Source: Luzula sylvatica (Eukaryota > Streptophyta > Magnoliopsida > Poales > Juncaceae). Taken from it: a DNA stretch of 64,000 nucleotides. The stretch spans positions 55,605,477-55,669,476 of the forward strand of contig OX326957.1 in the NCBI GenBank assembly GCA_946800325.1. The letters run 5' to 3'. Under the pieces are notes generated by a model. It was not told the origin of the DNA and ran no database searches. It was given only the letters and a program-made list of their open reading frames with translations. Shown here piece after piece: positions 10,709 through 22,032 of this stretch; positions within the stretch are counted from its first letter, which is position 1, and each line of letters begins with the position of its first letter. A program made the translations under genes and the position numbers.

Positions 10709-13502
10709 TAAACTAGGAAAATAGCCCGCGCTTCGTTGCGGATTTTACTATGTAGCAACTCGATGTGCTTTGTTACATATTTTATTGTCTTGTTTTGTTT
10801 TTATTTGCCGTTTCATTTCTTGTTAATAAAAATAAAAATCAACATGTACAAATAATATAATTGTAAACAGGAAAGTAGTTTGGAGAGATGCTTCATAAAT
10901 AAATAAATAGTATTGTCATCATTAATTATTATGCTTACAAATTAATATGCAGGTGACAACATTGTCATGATTGATTGTGCATTTTCAAAGAAATTTTCCG
11001 TGTAGATTTTGAAAGAATATATCTTGTTCATTTTCTTGCTACTTGCTAGGTTTGAGGGAACACCAAACAATATCAATTATGATATGTTATGGTTTGTGCT
11101 TGTCTACATTCCAATAAAATTGAACATAGGCTTTTTTTTTGTAATAGAACATAAGTTGAACTTTTTTGAGGGAAATGATTTTTTAACTTTTCAATAAAGA
11201 AATTTTAATTAGTATAATTTTACTGTTCTATCTCTTTTTCTGTTCGGCCACATCATCAAGAAGATATCAGCCGTCCGTTCAGCTGTAATTTTTCTAGATG
11301 AATCAGAACCGTTCGTTTATTCCTGAACTTGGTCTACATACACCTGCTATATTAACGAATTTTACATGGCTCGGACCACTATGAACCAAGTTCATTCAGT
11401 TTGTTTGGCCTGACAACAAATATATCTCCTCTTTCTCTCTCCTCTCTCCTGGCCACAAACACTCCGCCAGAAACAAAAACCCTAGCTGGCGAGAGCAGTG
11501 CGATTTTGGAGAGATTCAGGCGATTTTTCGAGCGATTTCGGCGGCGGGTGTGACGCTGGCTTAGAGGCTGGACCGGGTAAACCCTAGACAACACGGAAGA
11601 GCGAAAGAAAAAAACCTAGCCAACAAGAACGGTGCGATTTTCAAGCCCTTGCGACGGACACGCAGCGGAAACGAAACCCCGCCTATGTGTTCGTTTTTTC
11701 TTCGTTCCATCTCCGCTGGGCAGAAAAACAGACGTTTACGACAACGATTTCACGTTTGCTGAAGGTAATTCGTTTTCTGTTCGATTTTTTCACTTCACTT
11801 TGTTGTGTAGTTAGTTGGTTGCTTGATTCATGTTCGATTTGTGCATGAATTTGTGCATTTTGCAGGTTGTTTTTGCGTTTCCATACACATTTCGCCCCTA
11901 GGGATTTTTGGGGATTGGTTTTTCTGTCTTTGTTGGCTGAATCAAAAGGAAAATAGATTTTTTGTTCTAATTATTTACTGTTTCGTATTTTTCCCAATTA
12001 TTCGCTAAATCCTTGCTTTTGACTCGAAACAAGTCAAAATCCATGCTCCAACCACGGTGAAACGCCTCTCCTCTCATCCTGTTACTGCTGTTCTTCATCG
12101 AGGAGTCACGCGTCTCCTGCTACTTGCTTCAGATCAGGTACGTACGGGTTGCGGCTTGATTACTGCGAGGCCTAATCCAGAAAGTTGTATATTATTTTCA
12201 TTAATCTGTAGTTAATGACAAATTTATCATAATCAATCGATTAGCTTTTCGGTTTAGGGTTTGGTATTGATTGTTGTATGCTTTGACATGTATCACTCTT
12301 TACAAATCTAAACCTTAATTAGTGTGCCAATTTGTCTGCGTTATCGTTCTAATTGAAATCTTATGTTATTTGAATTGCGGGCATATATTCTGATATATCT
12401 GTTATTTTCTGAGGATGATTTCAGCGACCCTGAGATTACTGGCTGTCAACATACTGACCACAAAAAAGATTCAGTCGAGTTTTTTTGTTGCAAATAAAAA
12501 AGATAGATTTGTTTTCTAATACCTTTTATCATACTATTATAGATTATTTTACATAGTCATAACTTTGATTTATCATTTAAAGGGCAGTGGTCCATACAAT
12601 GGTGGAGGTTTTATTTCTTTGTTGATCTAGCAAAAAGAAGGCGATTTACATTTAATTTTAGTTGATTCAGAGTTCATTAGACTTAATTGGTATGCGTTTT
12701 TGTTTAGATCATTTGAATGAGACTTCATTTCAATTCAATTAGTCAAATAACAATTGAAATTTCATAGCTGTTTTTTTTCTTCTTTTTCTTTTTTTCATGG
12801 CATTTGCATATAGGCGGGATGAAGTAGGATTGATGATGGTGTAGTCCTGGTAGCAAACTCTAATCAATCGGAGGTGGAAGGTATTATAATTAGATTATCC
12901 TTTTTGGAAGGTATTTTGGAAGCAAAAACATACACAAAGACCTTCCTACTATTCTGAATAACAATGGGTTGCTTGACAGGTTTGACAAACTCGGATCATT
13001 CATGCCGAAATCTGCTCATATGACCCGTTATGATCCAAATTTTTTTTTTCCATATGTTTTTTTTTTGGATAGATACAAAATGGAGTGTTAACACATGCTT
13101 TCTCTGGACTTGGACATTTTTCTTTGGTTGACAAAATTATCAAGTTCCTGCTTTGTAGTTTGCTTTGTTATGTTTAAATTATGGATAAAAATTGATTTCG
13201 TGCATTACGATTGTTTTGTCGGAATTGTGATGCATACTCTTACGGGTGAAAATAATTCAACATTCGATAGTTTGTTACTGAGATGGCAGCGAGAACAGTA
13301 TTCTTTGATGTTTCTTTGTTTGGTGCTTGGATTGGAAATGAAATATTTTTCCATGTGAAACTGAAGTACACAATGGTATTTGCTCAATTTATTTAATAGG
13401 TCAGCTAGAATAAATGTGTCCTCTTTTATGAAGACGACAATTTAATAAAATATATCACAAAAAGACACGATGCTCCGCGCAATTGCGCGGGAGTATTGCT
13501 AG
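10709..13502 (+). mobile_element. Probable Helitron carrying promoter/first-exon-like DNA
   Basis: The right end shows the canonical Helitron 3' signature: a GC-rich hairpin CTCCGCGCAATTGCGCGGGAG (13473-13493) followed a few bases later by CTAG (13499-13502) and a T. The left end carries AAACTAGGAAAATAGCCCGC followed by GCTTCGTTGCGG, a GC-rich subterminal motif resembling plant Helitron 5' regions. CAP-flank homology stops just before it. The exact 5' TC terminus is not certain. No Rep/helicase gene is present, so the element would be non-autonomous. The interior (11.2-13.4 kb) is less AT-rich than its surroundings and looks like captured genic DNA. Confidence 0.5.
11380..12140 (+). other. 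Captured 5'UTR/first-exon-like sequence inside the Helitron
   Basis: This stretch has pyrimidine-rich CT runs, two AAACCCTAG-type boxes, and splice-like boundaries: GCTGAAG followed by GTAATTCG at about 11767, TTTTGCAG at about 11867, and CAGATCAG followed by GTACGTACG at about 12138. These are hallmarks of a plant gene's 5' end with leader introns. No long open frame follows and no protein family is recognised, so the parent gene is unknown. Confidence 0.4.
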
Positions 13503-14428
13503 TTTTAGAATATTTTGTTTTGCAAAAATTTACTGTTTTTAGTTGTCTTCATAACCCAAACCAAAATAATACAAAAGTACTTGTACATACATCACAAAAA
13601 CATATTAAATGTGCATTATTTAGAAAAGACAACTATTTTTTTTTTTGAAACCGACTTCTTTATCAAAGTTCAAGAGAGAAAAATTATTATTTCATGTCTA
13701 TCTATCAAGAACAACAAAAGTAATGTTAGTTAACATCTTATATTACCATTAGAAAATACAGAAATAAATAAAAGAATAATTTTATTAAACATTAATTTTC
13801 AAACACAATCAAACCTGGCAGGAAGTTCTAAAGAACAATTATGCTATAACAGTTTGCTATGGCAAAGCCATCTCAACCACTCTTACAAAGAAAAGGAAAA
13901 CAAAATATTAACTAACAATAATACTAATGATTGTTTTGAATAATTGTATTAATTTGTACAAAATTACTATGTTCAAAGTCTTGTCAAGCATTACTTTCAA
14001 ATCCTAAAATAGCAAAAATCATCTAGTTTGGAGCTTTTTTAAAGGGTAAATTTGATATTTTTTAGTTTTGAAAAGGTCCACATGAAGAAGGCACATTTAT
14101 ATCCACCTTGCATTAAAGTTTTGAACAATTAGAAACATTAGAAATATTTCTCGCGATTCGCTGCGATTTTTCAAAATTTTTTATGATCATAAAATAATAA
14201 TTTTATCTAAAACGTTACAAGTGCAAAACAAAAGTAATCTTCATAAATGTTAATTTTAAAAAAAAAATCTGATATTAAATAGTCTCACAAGTATTATGCA
14301 ATAAATACAAACTTTTTTCCTCCTCAAAACATATCATATGTTCCAAAAGAAAAATTCAAATGTTTTATTTAGAATACAAAACATGTCAAATAAAATAAAA
14401 TTCTGAAAAAAACAAACAAAAAAACATA

Positions 14429-14765
14429 AAAGACGCAGCTTGGTACCAATCAAAAATATCATAATAAGCACAAAAAACGCAGTTTGGTACCAATCAAAAC
14501 TGTTATAATAAACACAAAAAAACAATAATACCAGCTCGGACTAACAAAAAGTATTTATGTGAACAATAAACGATGAACAGCAAAAATGATGAACAGTAAA
14601 ATTATATTTATTAATACGATGAAAAAATTCAAATATTTTATTTATAATACAAGAACTGTCAAATAAAAAAAAATTCCATACGGCAAAAAAAAAAAAAAAT
14701 CGATGAACAGTAAATAAGATGAACAGTGCCGATGACCAGGATGTGAATAGTACCGGATGAACAGT
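14429..14765. repeat. Short tandem duplications with GATGAACAGTAAA motifs
   Basis: A 46-bp unit containing CGCAG(C/T)TTGGTACCAATCAAAA is tandemly duplicated at 14429-14520. Then GATGAACAGTAAA-like words recur at least five times between 14560 and 14765. No gene is recognised between 13.5 and 15.4 kb. Confidence 0.6.
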
Positions 14766-15394
14766 AAATTCCGATGTGGCCTCTTGGTTTGGCTCCAAAT
14801 TTAATGGGAGGGGAAATTGTTTTAAAGAGAGAACATAAATAGATGTGTCAAAAGAAAAACTTGCTCTATGATGTGATGTGTAAAAAATAGACCATGACAT
14901 TAAGTGAGAGTTGAGTCAAATAATGAGGAATTCCATGCCTGTAAAAAGTGAAAAGAGAGAAGCACTTTGCAGAGAGAGAGAGAAGCACTGTTTTGTAGTG
15001 ACATAATAATCTCTTTACATACATAAGAAAGAGATATTAATATATACATAAATAAAATAAAAACTAAAAGGCAATAATGACTTTAACATATCAGGACGAA
15101 ATAAAAAATGCTGAAAATTAGGAGATTAGGAGAGTGACATAATTAGTGAATTGATGGATTCGTGAATTAGCCTAATATAATATATATAAATGAGCCTCTT
15201 TAATGATGTTCTAAATAGAACAAAAAGGCATTACCTCTTGAGAGCCCGACTCGGTCCGTTATCTCGAAAACCCCTGCCTTCCCACCTCCTCAACTCGAGG
15301 AATTTAAATGGTACGATGGGTTTCACATTAGTTCCACGCATCGAGCTCTGAAGAGTCCTAAAATGCCACAAAAAATATGCATATAATACGTTCA

Positions 15395-15600
15395 AATAGG
15401 CAGAGGATTAAATTACCTATATCGCTAGAGGATTAAATTACCTAAATATTACCTAGCACGAAGACTCGTACTTTTTGTTAAATCACTACAAAGCAAATCG
15501 AAGACTTCGAATGGGTCTATGCAAAATGAGTACCAGTAAAGTCCTCGCGCATACCTAGTCGAAATGAGTACCAGTAAAGTCCTCGCCAATACCTGGTTCA
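15395..15600. repeat. Small tandem duplications
   Basis: AGAGGATTAAATTACCTA is repeated at 15402 and 15427. A unit of about 38 bp, AAATGAGTACCAGTAAAGTC plus CTCGC, is repeated at 15525 and 15562. They mark the start of a heavily duplicated GC-richer block. Confidence 0.7.
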
Positions 15601-16138
15601 CTGCACCGGTCAAATAAAAATCTTCTTTCGTCGTCCGATAACACCTAGAACGCAGAACCATCAAAACATAGCAACAAAGAAGAGAACTAAGGCTATAAAA
15701 ATTGGAAATATTACCTCATAAGCAACACTTATTTGGCAGAATTTATCTTCGGCTCCGAGGGAGGCCATGCCATGCTCTCCGAGAAAGAAGGGCGAGTGAG
15801 GAGAGGCGAACCTGCTCCGCCTACTGCAGCAACGAGCGCCCACATAGATCCGGCCATCCTCTTCTCTTCCTGTGACTCTTCTCACCGCTTCTTCAAGCCT
15901 CTTTTGTTGTGCTCTGGTCGTCTCTGTCATCTCCGAAGCTCCTCGCGTATCTGAAGCACTTGAAGTGGGTTGCCGTCTCTTTTCGCTGCAGTTTGTCGCC
16001 TCTCCGAATCTGCTAGCCGCGGTTGCCTGCTGTCTCTACCGTCGCCCGTCCATCCTCGATTATCACTTCGTCCAGTTACTGCGAAATGAAAATGCCCCAA
16101 ATTGAATAGAATTAATAAATGAAAGTAGAAAGAACAAA

Positions 16139-16640
16139 ATTAAAGTAAATGAGTCATACACTCTTTCAGCATCATTTGAAAAAAACCGAAAAAAGGAAAA
16201 ATACCCGATTCAGCGGCGAGAAGCGTCCAGTACCAGTCTCGCCTCCTCTTCTAGTACCAGCTGCCTCCTCCAGCACCAGTAGTCGCACACTCCTCTCTCG
16301 CTCTTTCTGTTTCTTGTGCTCTCTCTTGACTGCGAAGAAGTGCTTTTTACTTCAATGCCCTAATTAGATGGAGGAAAAGAATCAATTTAGAACAAATAAA
16401 AATCGTTTTAAGAAGAAAAAATAACCTGTTTCGAAAACGATTCGTGACTCTTTCAGCATAATTTTAAAAGAACCGAATGAAAAAGAAAAAAGGAAATCAG
16501 GAAATAACCGATATTCGATCGGCGGCGAGAAGCGTCTAGTACCAATCTTGCCTCCTCCTCCAGCACCAGTAGTCGCACACTCATCTCTCGTTCTTTCTGT
16601 TTCTTGTTCTCTCTCTTCAGTGCGAAAAATGTTTGTTCAT
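16139..16640. repeat. Tandem duplication (period about 315 bp) of exon-like GC-rich DNA
   Basis: The order CTCTTTCAGCAT, poly-A-rich stretch, CGGCGAGAAGCGTC, AGTACCA, CTCCAGCACCAGTAGTCGCA, CTCTTTCTGTTTCTTGT occurs once at about 16155-16325 and again at about 16450-16615. Copies are clearly diverged. The sequence is higher in GC than the surroundings and resembles a repeated leader or promoter fragment. No protein family is recognised on either strand. Confidence 0.7.
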
Positions 16641-16817
16641 CTCTTTTCAGCCTACTGTGTCCTAAGTCGACGCTTCTCACCGCTTCTTCATGGCTCTTTT
16701 GCTTCGTGGGGAGATCTTCTCGCTTCTCGGAAGCTGAACACAACGGAAGGCAGTCGCTTCTTCAAGCCGCTCTTGCTGACTTCAGTCCGCGCGAGAGAGA
16801 GGCGGAGAGAGAGTGGC

Positions 16818-17254
16818 GCGAGAGAGAGGGAATGGGCGGAGAGAGAGGCAGTCGTCAAGCCTCTCTTTTGCTGGGTTCAGTCGACGAGAGAGAGAGGAGC
16901 GAGAGAAAGAGAGAGAGGGTAGAGGGTACTTGCGGAGAGAGGCAGAAGAGTGGGTATGGGCGAAAAGAAGAGTTTAGGGTTAGGGGGTTAGGTTATGTTT
17001 CAACGGACGAGATGTAGGGCGAAAAGAAGAGTTTAGAGGGTAGAGGGTACTTGCGAGAGAGAGGGAATGGGCGGAGAGAGAGGCAGTCGTCAAGCCTCTC
17101 TTTTGCTGGGTTCAGTCGACGAGAGAGAGAGGAGCGAGAGAAAGAGAGAGAGGGTAGAGGGTACTTGCGGAGAGAGGCAGAAGAGTGGGTATGGGCGAAA
17201 AGAAGAGTTTAGGGTTAGGGGGTTAGGTTATGTTTCAACGGACGAGATGTAGGG
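16818..17254. repeat. 235-bp tandem duplication, copies apparently identical
   Basis: The blocks 16818-17019 and 17053-17254 (202 bp each) read the same base for base, including GGCAGTCGTCAAGCCTCTCT and TTTCAACGGACGAGATGTAG. They are separated by 33 bases that themselves repeat part of the unit. The identity implies a very recent duplication or an assembly artefact. Confidence 0.85.
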
Positions 17255-17396
17255 ATAGTTTGAAAGGTTAGATTAATCGGAACGTGGCAAACTGCTGAGT
17301 CAGTTATTCAAAAATTAATGGGAGGGGTCGATTGCTCTCTTTTCTTTCAATAGAACAAAACAAAGAGAGGGTTAACCCGAACAATAGGCCTGGGCC

Positions 17397-17996
17397 TAGG
17401 GATGTCAATGGTGTGGATATTGCCCGAACCGACCCGAACCGTATCCGAAAAAATATCCGGATTCGAAAAAAATATCCGAATCCGAGTGGATCCGGATATG
17501 GATCTGGTTGCTAATTTTAAGATCCGGAACCGGATTCGATATTCGGTTTTGGTGCGGGAACCGGATCCGTGTTCCGGATCCGGGTATTTTTAGGATCCGG
17601 ATACTCGAAACTAGATTCGAGTATCCGAAATCGGATCCGGATACTCATATTATATATTATTTTTATGTATTATGTTTGATATTAGTTGAAAAAACATATA
17701 CAAATTAATGATTTGTAAATGATTTAACTCACAATCGTAAAATTATGTTTAAATATAATCATATTTATCGTTCATGTCACAAATTATATATATTTATAGT
17801 TAAAAAGTAAGTTACGTTATGATAACATAATATCCGTTTTAATATCCGAAACAGAACCATATCCGTATCCGTATCCGACAATATCCGAACCGTATCCGTA
17901 TCCGTTTATTATCCGAACCGTATCCGGATCCGGCAATATGGATCTGGATCTGGTATGACCACTATCCGAACCGGATCCGAACCGTTGACACCCCTA
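17397..17996. mobile_element. hAT-type element, 600 bp, 8-bp target duplication CCTGGGCC
   Basis: The ends TAGGGATGTCAA and TTGACACCCCTA are inverted repeats, and CCTGGGCC flanks both sides exactly (17389-17396 and 17997-18004). The arms are dense in CCGGATCCG/ATCCGAA words and the centre is AT-rich with no gene. It is inserted in the last exon of the broken CAP copy, so it postdates that duplication. Confidence 0.9.
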
Positions 17997-18895
17997 CCTG
18001 GGCCACAGTCGCGCGACTCACGGTAGTAAGACGCCTATTATTCTGATACACGTGCACAAATTGCTCAGGAATTCGATGCATAACCTGTTATAATAACACA
18101 CGAAAATATATACTCCGAAACAATCACATTTTTGTTATTATCACTATTATTAAAATAAAATACCAAGTCCGCGTCCGCAGTAGAGCCAGGAACGACAACA
18201 TTGGTCTGCGTGGAGCGAGCAGTGATGATCACAGCTCCGCGACAAGCTTCGTTCAGGACCTCAGGTACAGCTCACATCCAGATGTATTCTGTATTGATAT
18301 GTGTAGTGCCGTCCCCTAAACAAAAAATTATAAAATTATACATTTCATTATTATTACAAATATTATCAAAACTAAGGAAAAAATGTGTTTATACTTGGCA
18401 ATGAACTTCGACACCGCTACAGTTAAAAATCTCACATCCAAGCACATCCTTAAACGAATCAAGTAAGAATAAAAGATTATTATTCGCGATGTATTAAATT
18501 ATTATTCATGTACAAACTACAATTTAATAAATTTGTTTATAGTTTATACTAACGGTGTTCACATTACCTGAACAAAAATATACGTTTCGATTTTATCTAC
18601 AAAAATCAAAACAAAATATAATGGGAAATTAGAACTAAAAATATTATACCTTTCAGTTCGAGAACAGAATCTTTGCAATTATATACATAAACAAATTGTT
18701 TCGAATCACAATCATCAATTACTAAATTCTTCTCCCCCACTTGATTCGCCACCACCCATGTATCCTCATCCCGGCCCCATCTATCAAATGATCAAAATTA
18801 AATCAATACAAAAAATCAATTGAGTACAGAAGGGTATAAATGTAAATAAACTTACTTGCAAACCTTTTGCAGCTCCAGTTTGGGAGAACCAGTTT

Positions 18896-19359
18896 GGGAG
18901 TGCCCCTACTCGCAAAGACTGTGGAATCACATCATCCTAGAATTGCGACTGGTCCGAGCGCCCGACATACAATCTCTATGGACCGGGAACTGGAGAAAGG
19001 GCGAGCGAGATCATAACAGGAAATGGAGCTGCGTGTGGATGGCGACACTTTGGCACCTCTGGAAGGAGCGCAACAGAAGAGTCTTCTCCGCAAAGGCAAA
19101 TTCGGTGGCACGCCTACTGGAGCTGATCAAGTATGATGCTCGCCAATGGCTAAACCACTCCTAAGAGAGGAGACGAAGGATTGGCTCAAAAGCTAGTGGG
19201 CCTGAATCCGTTTAACTCTAAGCAAATTCTCTTTAAATTGTAACTATGCTAAAGGAGTTTTCATAGTGTTATCTTTCTTGTAATTAAACTCTATTTTCAT
19301 TTTTAATATAACGAGTGTGGGCTATTGGCCTCCTCCTTCAAAAAAAAATAAAAGAAAAC
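18896..19359 (+). mobile_element. 3' end of a LINE (zf-RVT region) inserted in the broken CAP copy
   Basis: An open frame of about 90 codons has the C-terminal zinc-binding region of plant LINE reverse transcriptases: WECPYSQRLW followed by WSCVWMATLWHLWKERNRRVF, ending at a stop at 19164. About 170 bp of 3' sequence and an A-rich tail follow. Flanking GAACCAGTTT (18886-18895) and GAACCAGCTT (19360-19369) look like a target duplication with one mismatch. It is heavily 5'-truncated, as LINE insertions often are. Confidence 0.8.
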
Positions 19360-19515
19360 GAACCAGCTTGATGCAGATATACCCAAAAAACGAGAAGATT
19401 TTAAGTTTTTAACAACACAATATTCCATATTATTCACAAATATTCTATTTTTTATACTAACCTGCTGTAGACATGCCTACTTTGAAGAACGAGAAGAAGC
19501 TTCAATTTCTGTAAG

Positions 19516-20449
19516 CAGGGCCGGCCCCGGGGTAAGCCCCGCAAGCCCCCGGGCTAGGGCAACCGTTTGAATAAGGGCAACAATTAGTAGATTTCAATAT
19601 ATATATCGTTAGTGAGTGAAAAATCTTAACATAAGCTTAATTTACGCCATGGCAAAACTAAACGGGAAAGAAGAAGGGAATGGGTGAATTCACTTAGATT
19701 TTCTGTGACCATAAAACTGGCCTATTTTATGTTTTAGACCATTTGTTGTTTAAAAAGCAAACATAACACATACTACAAATGAGTAACGTTACATCAAAGA
19801 AGTGGTGTAGGTGTTGTATATATTGTTACATTAATACTTCTTCCAATTTGCACTTAGATGAAATGGCATCGGTCTATTGGATATATTTTTCTACTTTAAT
19901 CAATTTGTAGAAAGTTGTAGAAATAACGTGTGACATAATAACAAAGTAAATCCAATTTTTTTTTGCATTTCCAAAAAAGTAAATACACTTATAAAAATGG
20001 ACAACTTCAGATTCCCCTTGTAAATTCAAAATATATTGTATACCTCCGCAAAATAAAGAAAATTGTCACCAATTCTTTCCTTTCATTAAAATAGTGTCAT
20101 ATTGTTGTACCAATATTATTTCATATGTAATTTTACGATTTATGAATCTCGAAAAATATACTTGGATAATGTAAAATTAAGATTTCAAGCTCGATTTCTA
20201 CCTATACATGATCTTACATCAGAAAAAAATTCATCAAAGTGAATCTTTAATGGAAATTTTTGTTTTGCAAACATGTATGTATATATTTTAGTAGATTAAA
20301 ATATATTAAATTTATTTGTTTGTTGACAAGGAATGTAAGCTGAATATTTTTTTTTCTTGTAATTTATACCGCAGGGCAACATATTGGACATGTTTTTAAT
20401 ACTATTATGACTTTAGTCTAGGGCAACCGAAACATCGGGACCGGCCCTG
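19516..20449. mobile_element. hAT-type element, 934 bp, 8-bp target duplication TCTGTAAG
   Basis: The ends CAGGGCCGGCCCCGG and GGGACCGGCCCTG are inverted repeats, and TCTGTAAG flanks both ends exactly (19508-19515 and 20450-20457). Subterminal GGCTAGGGCAACCG on the left recurs as CTAGGGCAACCG on the right. There is no coding sequence. It lies just upstream of the exon-4 remnant of the broken CAP copy. Confidence 0.9.
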
Positions 20450-20914
20450 TCTGTAAGAGATTAAGAAGATTATTAATGAAAATGGTTTGATTAACAAAAT
20501 TGATAAACTTATTACAATCTCATACTTAGGGTACTCTATTCTATACATTCATTGAATCTAGGCTTATAACTACCTAATCAATATCAGTCACTAATCCCTC
20601 GAGGCTCAATAACTAACTCTGATTACACACTAATCATGCATAACGAACTATCTTGTTCTTCACAAATACGGCGTGAGATAAGCCATTGCTAAATGAATAT
20701 CGAAACTATGTTGATATGATAAACTTAATATTTACTTAGTTTGTTTGAAAGATAATTCGGAACGATCTAATTGTTGTATTATTTGGTTACGAATAATATT
20801 AACAAATTTTAAAACATTAATATTAATTATTTAAATTGTTTTTGTGATGGTTGATTCTATAGTAGAACATTTCTCAAAAAATTGTATGTCTATCCAATAT
20901 TTATTTAATCATAT

Positions 20915-21110
20915 AAGTAAAATTGTCACGTGTCGCGTTTTCATGAGCATGTCATAAATAGCTGGTTAAGGTATGCTCTAGTCGACCCCTTTCATATAAG
21001 TAAAATTGTCACGTGTCGCGTTCATATTTATGACATGCTCATAAAATGCACATACACGGAATGCTCTAGTCAACCCCTTTCATTTACTAGCTGGTTAAGG
21101 TATACCATTT
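20915..21110. repeat. Direct and inverted short repeats
   Basis: TAAGTAAAATTGTCACGTGTCGCGTT occurs twice (near 20915 and 20998). TCATGAGCATGTCATAAATA is followed by its near-inverted form TATTTATGACATGCTCATAA. GCTGGTTAAGGTAT and ATGCTCTAGTC(G/A)ACCCCTTTCAT are each present twice. No protein is predicted from 20.75 to 22.0 kb. Confidence 0.7.
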
Positions 21111-22032
21111 CCTTAAAATTAATTTGAATTTTTTTGTTTTAAGTTTGAACATTATTTTCTTTTATGAACATGAACATCGCGCATTTAACACACATAAAGC
21201 ACCCTATTTTGATATCAAGTAAAACCCAATTTTAACACACATAATTTAATATCTTCTTAAGGTGGCTTGGCATCGCATATGAAGCTATCTCATAAAATTG
21301 ATTGGCTTAGCTTGTCTTGGAAATTTAGTCATTTTTTCCTCTTGAAATAAAATTGCCGTCAGGTTAATGATCTTTTGTCTAATTTTTGTGGTCAACTTAA
21401 TAAGTTTTATTTGATGCGGTATGTATGCCTTATGGTCTTGTTGATTTTTGTTTCCATTATTTTTCGTTCTAAATCATGTTAATTTTTTATCAAATAGAAT
21501 ATTGCAATGTTGAAATAACACCTAGGACTGTAGAAGTTTTGATGCAACAAAAACTTGAGAATACAAACTTTATAAATTGACATCGGAGATTAATTGATTC
21601 AATCGTACAGTGTATATCACATACCGAAATTAATCCGAGTTCAAAAACATTGCTCGCAAGTTAACGAACTGCAGTAAACAAGGGTTGATCTTATTTCCAG
21701 TTGTTCACAAAATGGAGAAATTTGTACTCGACACTGGATTTAACAAATTAAAGTCTGAATCTTGAGAAGAAAGAACCAAACCAACACAATGTAACGATTT
21801 TTAATATGGCTTTAAGATCTACACACCGATCGCAAATAAAAAAAAATCAAAAAAACAATTACACAAGCTTGTCGAAACAAAAAAAAATAAAACAAGCCAA
21901 ACCAAACCAACACAAACACACCAATCTCATCTCTTTTAAACACCACACCCGTAGTTTTTCATGAAAAATTCTTTCTCTTTTCATTCAACTGAACAAAGCA
22001 ACAAAAAAAAAACGAGAGAGAGAGAGAGAGAT

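Larger units (their letters stand above)
17341..20750 (-). pseudogene. Broken CAP copy (truncated form), disrupted by LINE and hAT insertions
   Basis: Read on the minus strand, it has the exon-4 tail with ATGTCTACAGCAG at about 19476-19464, a remnant of exon 5 at about 18895-18852, exon 6 near 18780-18655, degenerate exons 7-8 near 18590-18400, exon 9 at about 18320-18176 and exon 10 at about 18075-17997. It shares the shortened exon-4 tail and upstream flank with the plus-strand copy at 31846-34268, so both come from one truncated ancestor. Most of exon 5 is deleted and the rest is interrupted by a LINE. Exon 9 contains an insertion creating a stop (CTGAGGTCCTGA). Exon 10 is split by an hAT element and the upstream flank by another hAT element. 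It cannot encode the protein. Confidence 0.8.

Noticed and set aside
15661..16743. Several overlapping 60-140 codon frames on both strands in the GC-rich block
   Set aside because: They are low-complexity (Arg/Glu/Ser-rich) translations of CT/GA-rich tandem repeats, open in several frames at once and without a known family.
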